In this document: one piece after another, positions 1-5,636 of the stretch
Layout: each line of letters begins with the position of its first letter
Position numbering within the stretch: position 1 is the stretch's first letter
Origin: Gemmatimonadota bacterium
GTDB lineage: Bacteria > Gemmatimonadota > Gemmatimonadetes > Gemmatimonadales > GWC2-71-9
DNA: 5,717 nucleotides
Reading direction: 5' to 3'
NCBI GenBank assembly: GCA_029884275.1
Contig: JAOUIC010000136.1
Location: 1-5,717 of the forward strand
The notes under the pieces: model-generated
Database searches by the model: none
What the model was told of the DNA's origin: nothing
Seen by the model: the letters and a program-made list of their open reading frames with translations, nothing else
Position numbers and translations under genes: made by a program

Positions 1-222
1 TCCAATCACGAGAGGGTGGATTGTGAGCGGCATGTCGCCGGGAGCCTGCTTCGGGCGATCGCGGATAGTCGTAGGATTCTGACCAGGAACCGTTTGGAAT
101 GACAGATGGAAGCCATCCGGCCGGGTGGGTATATCGTGCTCCCCAGATTGACTGTGGGTTCCCAGCAACAATAGGTGTTGCTCCACGGCCTCGCTGTGGC
201 ATGCCCTCGCGTGAGCGGTCAT
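1..222 (-). CDS. possible partial reading frame, cut by the left edge
   Basis: A minus-strand frame opens with ATG at 222-220, directly after an in-frame TGA (225-223), and stays free of stops for 74 codons to the edge of the window. The translation includes stretches such as PDGFHLSFQTVPGQNP and DMPLTIHPLVIG, and I recognise no family in it. Against it: no clear Shine-Dalgarno sequence precedes the ATG, third-position GC is clearly lower than in the genes to the right, and the residues (many His, Gln, Pro, Ser, Thr) could come from non-coding DNA. A competing plus-strand frame covers 1-102 and ends with TGA at 100-102, so it could instead be the C-terminus of a gene entering from the left. 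Neither is secure. Confidence 0.25.
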   Translation of the reverse strand, partial: MTAHARACHSEAVEQHLLLLGTHSQSGEHDIPTRPDGFHLSFQTVPGQNPTTIRDRPKQAPGDMPLTIHPLVIG

Positions 223-352
223 TCATAATGCCGTAATAACCTACCTTCCTGCACGCGGTGATGCCTACTCCAGTGCGGCGTCCGAGAGTAAATTACTCCA
301 TGGAATTGCTGTCCCGGGTGGTGTCGCTCCGGCACGCCCGGTCTGGTCCCTC

Positions 353-357
353 GGAGG
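353..357 (+). promoter_or_regulatory. ribosome-binding site that fixes the start at 366
   Basis: GGAGG lies 8 bases before the ATG at 366. Together with the signal peptide that starts exactly there, it favours 366 over the upstream in-frame ATG at 258, which would add 36 Arg-rich residues in front of the signal peptide. Confidence 0.85.
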
Positions 358-365
358 ATTTCTCC

Positions 366-1439
366 ATGCCCATCTCACGGCGCGCGCTCTCGGCCGCCTC
401 ACTCATCCTGCTCACCGGCATCACCCTGTCCTGCGCGAGCGGCGACAGCGTGACGGGGAACAACGGGACGCGGATCCTGGTGCCGGGATTGAACCTCTCG
501 GCCACTCCGGCCGTGGTCATCCTCGATCCGAATGACCCCAACGCGCCCCGCGATCCTGTGACGCAGCAGCTGGTCGGCTCGACGGCGCTCTCGGCGATCG
601 TGCTCGGCACCGACCTGGCGCCGACGGCAGGCGTCGGGGTGACCTTTACCTGCACGGCGGGCACGCTGACGTCCGGCGGGGTGCCGGTGACCACCGATGC
701 AGCTGGTCTGGCCCCGGACGTCCTCAAGGTGACGGAAGGCGTGCCCTACCTGATCACGGTGACCGCTACGACGGCGACCGAATCCAAGACGGTGGACGTG
801 ATCGTTGACATCGCTCCGGTGGCGAATGCCGGCGCAGATCGGACGGTGGAATGTCCCGGTGCCGTGACGCTCGATGGGTCGACGTCGACCGATGCGAACT
901 CCAGCATCGGGACCAATAATGACATCACCTCATTCGAGTGGTTCATCGGGCAGTCCAAGATCGCCGACGGCCCGGTGGCCCAGGTGACCACCCTGCCCAT
1001 CGGGACGAACGTCATCACCCTGAAAGTGACCGACAAGGCGGGGGCGACCGACACCGATGACGTCACTGTGACCGTGGTGGACACCAAGCCGCCGGTCGTG
1101 ACCCTCCGGATGAGCCCCGACCGCCTCTGGCCGCCGAACCACAAGATGAAGACCGTCCAGGCCATCCTCGACATCCGGGACTGCGATCCCTCGCCCAGGG
1201 TCGAGCTCATCTCGGTGACGAGCAACGAACCGGATAACGGCCTCGGCGACGGCGACACGTCCGGAGACATCTCCGGTGCGAGTCTCGGGACCGACGACCG
1301 TCAGGTCCAGGTCCGGGCGGAACGCTCCGGCGGGGGCAGCGGCCGGGTCTACACCTTCGTCTATCGCGTCACGGACGCGAGCGGGAACCGTACCGACGCG
1401 ACCGCGACTGTCACCGTGCCGCACGACCAGGGGCACTGA
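366..1439 (+). CDS. secreted lipoprotein with Ig-like, PKD and LWPPNHKM domains
   Basis: This is a predicted 357-residue exported surface protein. It has an N-terminal RR pair, a hydrophobic segment (about residues 7-22) and a possible lipid-attachment Cys23 in TLSC. That lipobox is not canonical because Thr sits at -3, so lipidation is probable rather than certain. An all-beta region at about 43-148 looks like a bacterial Ig-like domain: it has the TPAVV start, a GVTFTC strand, and a TTDAAGLA turn typical of Big-type repeats. Residues 151-239 match a PKD domain (PVANAGADRTVECPG, then VTLDGSTS, FEWF, VITLKVTDKAGATD). The last 115 residues carry LWPPNHKM (254-261), TSNEPDNGLGDGD (285-297), AERSG (318-322) and a terminal VTDASGNRTD...VTVPHD. 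This is a beta-sandwich tail that I know from many secreted bacterial proteins with PKD or HYR domains. No catalytic residues are visible, so an adhesive or structural role is inferred. It is the only confident plus-strand gene and is convergent with the next one. Confidence 0.9.
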   Translation: MPISRRALSAASLILLTGITLSCASGDSVTGNNGTRILVPGLNLSATPAVVILDPNDPNAPRDPVTQQLVGSTALSAIVLGTDLAPTAGVGVTFTCTAGTLTSGGVPVTTDAAGLAPDVLKVTEGVPYLITVTATTATESKTVDVIVDIAPVANAGADRTVECPGAVTLDGSTSTDANSSIGTNNDITSFEWFIGQSKIADGPVAQVTTLPIGTNVITLKVTDKAGATDTDDVTVTVVDTKPPVVTLRMSPDRLWPPNHKMKTVQAILDIRDCDPSPRVELISVTSNEPDNGLGDGDTSGDISGASLGTDDRQVQVRAERSGGGSGRVYTFVYRVTDASGNRTDATATVTVPHDQGH

Positions 1440-2823
1440 GTCCTCGGTGGTCGGGGGTGGAAAGGAAGCGGGGCGGCCAGTGACTTGGCCGCCCCGCCTC
1501 GCATTCGCCCGGCCCCCTTGCATCCGGGTGACTGGTCAGCACGCTTCCCCGCCGCTCGTTCGGGGCGTGCACCCCCGGCCCGCCGTAGTCCCGGTTCCCG
1601 CCCAGCGTAGGTCCCCGGAATGAAAACGCCTTGGAGTTGTCCATCTTCGCGACCACCTGGCGCACCGATCCGGGGAATGATGAGGTCTGTGCATTCTTGC
1701 CGAAGGGGTCAGTGTACCAGACCTCGGGCCCGTCGCCGTTGCTGATCCGGTTGCCGTTGATGTCTACCTGACGCCGCACGCCGTTGAATGGTGAGCGCGG
1801 GTCGTCGTATGCCAAGGCGGTGAGTGTACCATTGGCGGTGGCCTGGTCGCAGAGCCAGCCCCTGGCGCGGTCCCCGTTCGGCTCGGTGACGAAGCACATG
1901 TCCACAGTCCGGCCGGTGACGCCGGGGAGGGTGGGGTCGTAGAACCGGCTGGGATAGAACACCTGGTAGTACGGATCGATGCTCGCGAGGGTATGCCCTG
2001 AGGCGGTGCGGAGGCTGGCATTGACCTGCCAGCTCTCGTGGAGCGCCGCCCCGAAGCTGGAGTACTCGCCCGGTGGCACCAGCATGTGCTGCTCGATGCA
2101 GTCGCGGTCGGGCAGGGTCCGCTTGCCGCCGCCGCTCGGGCTGTTGAGCGGCGTCGGCGCACCGACGGTGAGGTGCACGTCGTGGTCGCACGACTGCACC
2201 ATCTCGCCCGGCGTTCCGATGGCGGCCATGACGGTCATGTCCAGCCGCGTACCGCCGGTGCACTCCAGGCGGTAGACCAGCTCGTGCAGGTTGTTGGTGA
2301 AGGCGTCCTTCGAATGGGTGCCCTGGTGGAGCTTGGTGAGCACGTCGCACCTGACTTCCAGGACTGAGCCGGCCACGCCGTCGCCCAGGTCGAAGCGCAC
2401 GTTGTTCTCCCACTCGAGCTTGTGCCCCACGTGATCCTCATTCCGGACCCCGCTGGGATCCCAGATGGCGAGCTGTTCGTTTGCGTAGCCGAACAGCACC
2501 GGCTTGTCGGCCCGATAGAGATTCGAGCCACGCGGGTCGCGGCCATGCTCGTGGCCGAACCGGCATCCGGTGGCCGGATCCACCGGCGGGTGCCAGGTCG
2601 GATACAACTTCCCGTCCGGCCCGACGGCCGAATACTGGTTGTGGATGTCCGCGGTGCAGTCGTCGTTGGGACCCGGGCGCCAGAGATCGTAGGCCACGCT
2701 CACCCCGGTGGCAACCGGGGGGGCAGGGGCGGCGGAATCCTCGGCGCACCCGGACACGACGACGGCGCTGAGCAGCATGACGACCAGCGCCCCCCTCGGG
2801 GAGGGCAGGGTGGGATGTCGCAT
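1411..2823 (-). CDS. His/Cys-rich lipoprotein of unknown function; C-terminus probably extended by stop loss
   Basis: The ATG at 2823 is preceded by a strong GGAGGT. The product opens with a clear lipoprotein signal: a hydrophobic run at 11-24 and lipobox VSGC with Cys26. The mature part is one long soluble domain (about 40-422) that I cannot assign to a named family. Conserved-looking patches are DLWRPG (46-51), YPTWHPP (74-80), CRFGHEHGRDP (87-97), EDHVGHKLEWEN (129-140), HQGTHSKDAFTNNLHELVY (166-184) and SCDHDVH (211-217). The many histidines could make a metal site, and the eight mature cysteines (56, 87, 159, 188, 212, 242, 310, 325) could pair as disulphides; both are inference. Fragments of the HEHGRDP type are familiar to me from uncharacterised secreted proteins of soil bacteria. 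The natural end looks like GGPGVHAPN at residue 422 (base 1558). The remaining 48 residues are Arg/Pro-rich, cross the hairpin at 1468-1497 and overlap the convergent gene by 29 bases. It lies 14 bases after the beta-barrel gene and is surely co-transcribed with it. Confidence 0.88.
   Translation of the reverse strand: MRHPTLPSPRGALVVMLLSAVVVSGCAEDSAAPAPPVATGVSVAYDLWRPGPNDDCTADIHNQYSAVGPDGKLYPTWHPPVDPATGCRFGHEHGRDPRGSNLYRADKPVLFGYANEQLAIWDPSGVRNEDHVGHKLEWENNVRFDLGDGVAGSVLEVRCDVLTKLHQGTHSKDAFTNNLHELVYRLECTGGTRLDMTVMAAIGTPGEMVQSCDHDVHLTVGAPTPLNSPSGGGKRTLPDRDCIEQHMLVPPGEYSSFGAALHESWQVNASLRTASGHTLASIDPYYQVFYPSRFYDPTLPGVTGRTVDMCFVTEPNGDRARGWLCDQATANGTLTALAYDDPRSPFNGVRRQVDINGNRISNGDGPEVWYTDPFGKNAQTSSFPGSVRQVVAKMDNSKAFSFRGPTLGGNRDYGGPGVHAPNERRGSVLTSHPDARGPGECEAGRPSHWPPRFLSTPDHRGLSAPGRAAR
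1468..1497. terminator. 12-bp perfect GC hairpin between convergent genes
   Basis: GCGGGGCGGCCA (1468-1479) pairs with TGGCCGCCCCGC (1486-1497) around the 6-base loop GTGACT. It begins 28 bases after the stop of the plus-strand lipoprotein. Read on the minus strand it is followed by TTCCTTTCC, a modest U-rich tail; the plus-strand tail has no U-run. It probably ends transcription from both sides and works better for the minus-strand genes. The same sequence core recurs at 3641-3676. Confidence 0.75.
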
Positions 2824-2829
2824 GGTGGT

Positions 2830-2835
2830 ACCTCC
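2830..2835 (-). promoter_or_regulatory. ribosome-binding site of the His/Cys-rich lipoprotein
   Basis: GGAGGT on the minus strand sits 6 bases before the ATG at 2823 and two bases after the TAA of the preceding beta-barrel gene (2840-2838). It excludes a longer frame that is open up to 3009 and overlaps the beta-barrel gene. The closeness to the upstream stop suggests coupled translation. Confidence 0.85.
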
Positions 2836-2837
2836 GC

Positions 2838-3428
2838 TTAGTGGATCACGAGCCCCACGCCAAACTGCAGCGACGAGATGCTGGCGTCGTCGGCGATTGT
2901 GGCAGTGGTGACAGTGTTGTTGCCGGTGTGCTCGAACGTGAGGTCGCCGGCCAGGGTGCGCTGATAGTGGAGGTAGGGGTTGATCGAGGACTTTCTTCCG
3001 ATCCGCCATTCATAACCGATGCCGATGAGACCGCCCGGCCGCGTGGTCGAGATCACATCCCTCGAGTCGCTCGCGCGGTAGCCGGTGAAGCCGACGCCCC
3101 CCTTGGCGTAGGCGCCCTTCGCCGGCCAGGGATACCAGAGTGCCACGGCGCTCGCGCTCCAGGAGCGTCGCGTCCCCACATCCTGGGAGTTGGTCCAGCC
3201 GTCGAATTCGACGCCCAGGAGCCAGGAATTGGAGAGCGCGCCGCCGGCGCGGAGCGACGCGGTCAGGTCGGTGCCGCTCTGGTCGTTGCAGATGCTACAG
3301 TGGAGCTTGCCGGAGCCCGCCCCGAAACCGACTCCATACCAGAAGCCTCGTCGGTCGTTCGGTTGCTGGGCAGTGACCGGCGTCACGAAGAGCGCCACTG
3401 CGGTGGCAATGAGAAACAGTCGACTCAT
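2838..3428 (-). CDS. outer-membrane beta-barrel protein with N-terminal CxxC
   Basis: This is a 196-residue protein with an Sec signal peptide (hydrophobic 4-18, likely cleavage after VTA at residue 20, mature QQPNDRR). It is followed by alternating hydrophobic/polar strands rich in Gly and aromatics: FWYGVGFGAGSG (29-40), a LLGVEFDGWT strand, ALWYPWP, YAKGGVGFTGYRAS, GGLIGIGYEWRIGRKSSINPYLHY, and a closing strand LQFGVGLVIH. This is the pattern of small eight-stranded OmpA/OmpW-like barrels. Cys44 and Cys47 in LHCSICND form a CxxC just after the first strand, a feature I associate with outer-membrane proteins of this type in Gemmatimonadota-like genomes. The terminal residue is His rather than the usual aromatic. 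GGGAGG lies 9 bases before the ATG. It is the first gene of a two-gene unit with the lipoprotein downstream. Its function beyond being a barrel is unknown; it could be structural, a receptor or a partner of the lipoprotein. Confidence 0.9.
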   Translation of the reverse strand: MSRLFLIATAVALFVTPVTAQQPNDRRGFWYGVGFGAGSGKLHCSICNDQSGTDLTASLRAGGALSNSWLLGVEFDGWTNSQDVGTRRSWSASAVALWYPWPAKGAYAKGGVGFTGYRASDSRDVISTTRPGGLIGIGYEWRIGRKSSINPYLHYQRTLAGDLTFEHTGNNTVTTATIADDASISSLQFGVGLVIH

Positions 3429-3507
3429 GTATGGGATCCTCCCGGATGCCGGCTCCGCCGCAGGTTAGAGGCCACAATGGGGAGCGAAACCGTCGCAGTG
3501 GCTTGGC

Positions 3508-3537
3508 GGGATCCAGACCGCGATGCGTCTGTATCCC
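3508..3537. repeat. 11-bp inverted repeat upstream of the beta-barrel gene
   Basis: GGGATCCAGAC (3508-3518) and GTCTGTATCCC (3527-3537) pair at 10 of 11 positions around an 8-base spacer. It lies about 80-110 bases before the ATG at 3428. It could be an operator half-site pair for a dimeric regulator or an mRNA leader hairpin; the sequence does not decide between them. Confidence 0.6.
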
Positions 3538-3538
3538 A

Positions 3539-3554
3539 GTGACTTACGGTGACT
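3539..3554. repeat. GTGACT direct repeats one helical turn apart
   Basis: GTGACT occurs at 3539-3544 and 3549-3554, exactly 10 bases apart, and TGAC occurs again at 3558-3561. The repeats adjoin the inverted repeat on the side away from the gene. Same-face spacing is what tandem regulator binding would need, but six-base repeats can arise by chance. Confidence 0.4.
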
Positions 3555-3640
3555 CGATGACAAGGTCCGATCGCGACCGGACTCGTGGTGAGATGAATCA
3601 CACGGGCGAAGCGCGAGATTGAAGGGAATCGCACGATGAC

Positions 3641-3676
3641 GAGGCCGGGCGACCAGTGACCTGGCCGCCCCGCTTC
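3641..3676 (-). terminator. hairpin downstream of the small membrane protein, same family as 1468-1497
   Basis: Arms 3641-3655 and 3662-3676 pair almost throughout (mismatches at A3652-C3665 and C3646-C3671, one G-T pair) around the loop GTGACC. It starts 59 bases beyond the stop of the gene at 3735-4133. No U-run follows on the minus strand, so if it ends transcription it does so through a strong GC stem alone. It shares CCAGTGAC, a C/T position and TGGCCGCCCCGC with the hairpin at 1468-1497. Confidence 0.6.
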
Positions 3677-3734
3677 ACCCGGGGGCTGGCCGGACTGGAA
3701 TCCGACCACTACCCCAGCGCTCCCTTGCCCGAAA

Positions 3735-4133
3735 CTACGGCAGGCTGGCGAGCACCAGCAGCCCGCCCAGCAGCGCGAGGCTCGATCCCCACATGAAAAG
3801 TTCGAACTGGTAGAGGCGGCGGAACAGTACCGGGTCGTCGGTCCGGTTGATCTGCCTCGTCTCCCAATCCCGCACCGTGTCGGCTTCGAGCGGATCATAG
3901 GTGAAGGGCTCGCCGGCGAGTTTCCGGCGCAGCCGGCGTGCGACGAGAAGGCCGATCCCGAGGGGGACCGCCAGGCCGAAGGGAAGGCGGACGTGAAGCA
4001 CGGCCTGCAGGGCCGACTGGAGGGGGCCGACGGCGAATGAGCCCAGCAGGGCCGCGCCGAGCAGCGCCGGCCAGAGCAACAGGCGCCCGCAGTGCCACCC
4101 TTGGCCGGCGACGTATTGGAGGCGAGCTCGCAT
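3735..4133 (-). CDS. small three-helix inner-membrane protein, function unknown
   Basis: This is a 132-residue protein. Hydrophobic segments lie at about 18-38 (LLLWPALLGAALLGSFAVGPL), 50-65 (LPFGLAVPLGIGLLVA) and 112-131 (LFMWGSSLALLGGLLVLASL). The basic cluster RRLRRK (66-71) and the hydrophilic stretch 72-110, with EPFTYDPLEADTVRDWETRQINR, would lie in the cytoplasm by the positive-inside rule, placing the N-terminus inside and the C-terminus outside. I recognise no family. The ATG at 4133 was chosen because AAGGGAG lies 4 bases before it and the protein becomes membrane-like from there. A longer frame reaching 4280 would add Arg-rich residues and overlap the preceding gene. It starts 28 bases after the stop of the beta-propeller lipoprotein gene, so it is probably in one operon with it. 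Confidence 0.78.
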   Translation of the reverse strand: MRARLQYVAGQGWHCGRLLLWPALLGAALLGSFAVGPLQSALQAVLHVRLPFGLAVPLGIGLLVARRLRRKLAGEPFTYDPLEADTVRDWETRQINRTDDPVLFRRLYQFELFMWGSSLALLGGLLVLASLP

Positions 4134-4161
4134 CAGGCTCCCTTGCGGTATGCGGCCGCGC

Positions 4162-5493
4162 TCAGTTGCGCGGCCGGCGCGGCGGAAGCGCCGGATCCTC
4201 GAGCGGAGCCACCAGCGTGTCGGCGTCGGTGTCCCAGATGCCCGCGCCGAGCCGACCACCGCTCGCGACCCGGCGGCCATCGGGGCTTACCGCAAATGCG
4301 ACCTCCACCGGGTTGTGGAAGCGGTTGCAGAAGTACGGACAGAGGTAGCCGAGCTGGGTGCCGGCGGCACCGTCCATGACCACCAGGATGTCGGACACGA
4401 AGCGGTACGCCACCGCGCGCGCGCCGTCGGCCGAGACGCGGAGCGCCCCTTCCCAGTCCTCGAACGGAGGCGTGATGCGCCCCACCAGGGCGCCCGTGGC
4501 GGCATCGAAGGCTGAGACCTGCAACTGGTCGCCGAGCGCGACGATACGGCTGCCATCTGCGGTGAACGTCATCGGCGTGAGGAATCGGTTCCGTTTATGC
4601 TCGCCGGCCACGAACCTGCCGCGCGCTGCTGCACCCGCCATGCCCTTGTCGTCCAGCGGGAGGAGCCACATCCCCTCGAACACGCCCATGGCGAGGGTGC
4701 GCTCGTCGGGAGAGAAGGCGAATCCGTAGATGCCCTGGCTGAGTGCGTCGCCCGAGGGCAGGAGTGGCGTGACCGAGCCACGCTCCAGGTCGACCAGGAG
4801 GGAATGGATGACCCGCGGTTGGACCTCCGGGTCCCAGGCCGTGATGGCGAGCCGGCGGCCGGAGGGCGAGAGCTCGAAACACTGCTTGTCGTTGTACGTG
4901 ACGGTGCCCGCCGTGCCACGCTCGCAGAACCGGAGTCCCTCTGGCGGCGCGATTACCTGGCGTCGGCCGCTGCCGTCGAGGCCCCACGTCTCGACCTGCC
5001 CTTCGCGGATGACCACTGCGCCGCCGCCGGCCGTAGTGCCCACGGGAATGGCCCGCTCACGGTCGGTCTCGGGGATGGTGCCGACCAGCGACCCGTCGCG
5101 CAGGTCCCAGATGCCCAGCCCCGGCGCAAGCGGGCTGTTGGGCGCCACGTCGCCGCGCCGCGCGAGCAGGCGGTGGAACGTGCCGTCCACGACGATCCGG
5201 TCGTTCCCATCCAGGGTGCCGTTGATCGTGCGGCGCAGGGCGCCGCTGTTCGGGTCCCACACGCGGAAGCCGGGGTAGGCCGTCACGAGGTAGTTCCCCT
5301 CGCGGGTGAACACCGCCTTGTCGAAGCTGGCGTTCCCGCGCCGCTCGTCATCGATGTCCTGCCTGAAGCCCATGTGCCGCACCTCGGCGATGGGCTTCTT
5401 CTCCAGCATGAACTTCGGGTCACGGTCGCAGGCCAGGGCGCCGAGCAGCGCGAGAGCGGCCGGGAACGGGCGCGGGGGGTGGCGTCGGGTCAC
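4162..5493 (-). CDS. beta-propeller (WD40-like) lipoprotein
   Basis: This is a 443-residue exported protein that starts with GTG. A short basic N-terminus (TRRHPPR) is followed by a hydrophobic run at 10-21 and a possible lipid-attachment Cys22 in ALAC, so it is likely a periplasm-facing lipoprotein. The rest is a string of WD40/PD40-type blades. The SPDG-like turns are TREG (63-66), SPSG (209-212), SPDE (261-264), TADG (311-314), SADG (354-357) and SPDG (403-406), and the blade-ending W-D pairs are VWD (78-80), IWD (128-130) and IWD (419-421). Six or seven blades fit the length. Extra cysteines occur in FCERG (190), KQCFEL (205) and LCPYFCN (385, 389) and could form disulphides. There is no enzyme motif; propellers of this kind usually act as binding scaffolds, so ligand or protein binding is inference. 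A small membrane protein follows in the same direction 28 bases downstream. Confidence 0.9.
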   Translation of the reverse strand: MTRRHPPRPFPAALALLGALACDRDPKFMLEKKPIAEVRHMGFRQDIDDERRGNASFDKAVFTREGNYLVTAYPGFRVWDPNSGALRRTINGTLDGNDRIVVDGTFHRLLARRGDVAPNSPLAPGLGIWDLRDGSLVGTIPETDRERAIPVGTTAGGGAVVIREGQVETWGLDGSGRRQVIAPPEGLRFCERGTAGTVTYNDKQCFELSPSGRRLAITAWDPEVQPRVIHSLLVDLERGSVTPLLPSGDALSQGIYGFAFSPDERTLAMGVFEGMWLLPLDDKGMAGAAARGRFVAGEHKRNRFLTPMTFTADGSRIVALGDQLQVSAFDAATGALVGRITPPFEDWEGALRVSADGARAVAYRFVSDILVVMDGAAGTQLGYLCPYFCNRFHNPVEVAFAVSPDGRRVASGGRLGAGIWDTDADTLVAPLEDPALPPRRPRN

Positions 5494-5502
5494 GCTATAT
5501 CT

Positions 5503-5508
5503 GCCTCC
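5503..5508 (-). promoter_or_regulatory. ribosome-binding site for the GTG start at 5493
   Basis: GGAGGC on the minus strand lies 9 bases before GTG (5493-5491). It supports GTG as the true start, which is also the point where a complete signal peptide begins. Confidence 0.75.
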
Positions 5509-5636
5509 ATGTCTGGATGCCTGACGCCAGCCTCAGTCATATGGCTCCGCCTGCACGCGCCACGAGGGCGGCAAGCCTATTCGGACTGCCGACTCACCCT
5601 CCGCCGCGTGCTGGCAGGGAACTGGAAACTACTCGC

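Larger units (their letters stand above)
1..365. other. intergenic or weakly coding stretch upstream of the Ig/PKD lipoprotein
   Basis: There is no confident gene here. Composition is less GC-rich than the rest of the window, most clearly around 221-245, where the AT-rich string CATAATGCCGTAATAACC lies. This is the likeliest place for a promoter of the gene starting at 366, because CATAAT and TAATAA are -10-like, but no good -35 box sits at the right distance, so none is called. A 7-bp perfect inverted repeat, AGCAACA (164-170) and TGTTGCT (176-182) with a 5-base loop, is present; its role is unknown. Confidence 0.5.
3429..3734. other. intergenic region between the two minus-strand units
   Basis: These 306 bases hold no credible gene. 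They contain the terminator-like hairpin of the membrane-protein unit (3641-3676) and the upstream region of the beta-barrel unit, with an inverted repeat (3508-3537) and GTGACT direct repeats (3539-3554). A TTGTCA box on the minus strand (3563-3558) resembles a -35 element, but the nearest -10-like string, GATACA (3535-3530), is 22 bases away, too far for a standard sigma-70 promoter. The promoter is therefore left uncalled. Confidence 0.7.

Noticed and set aside
1..102. Plus-strand partial gene ending with TGA at 100-102
   Set aside because: It is only 33 codons, is contradicted by the longer open frame on the other strand, and resembles no known family.
164..182. Possible integron attC site around the AGCAACA/TGTTGCT hairpin
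   Set aside because: The expected GTTRRRY core is absent (GTTGCTC is present instead) and no second pair of arms is visible.
258..365. Upstream ATG at 258 giving a 36-residue longer Ig/PKD lipoprotein
   Set aside because: The extension is Arg-rich and would bury the signal peptide; the GGAGG at 353-357 and the signal peptide both point to 366.
930..1523. Long minus-strand frame (197 codons) opposite the Ig/PKD gene
   Set aside because: It is an antisense shadow, rich in Arg, Gly, Asp and Val, with no signal or domain, and it conflicts with a gene that has clear domains.
2824..3009. Longer form of the His/Cys-rich lipoprotein starting at 3009
   Set aside because: It overlaps the beta-barrel gene in another frame and lacks a signal at its start; 2823 has GGAGGT and a clean lipobox.
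2841..3542. Long plus-strand frame (233 codons) opposite the beta-barrel gene
   Set aside because: It mirrors the codon structure of the barrel gene and has no recognisable domain; the barrel has a signal peptide and strand pattern.
3425..3898. Minus-strand frame (157 codons) spanning the intergenic gap and the end of the membrane-protein gene
   Set aside because: It overlaps two better genes, runs through the hairpin and repeat block, and has no sensible N-terminus.
4730..5278. Plus-strand frame (182 codons) opposite the propeller gene
   Set aside because: Its Ser/Arg/Pro-rich translation is typical of antisense GC-rich DNA.
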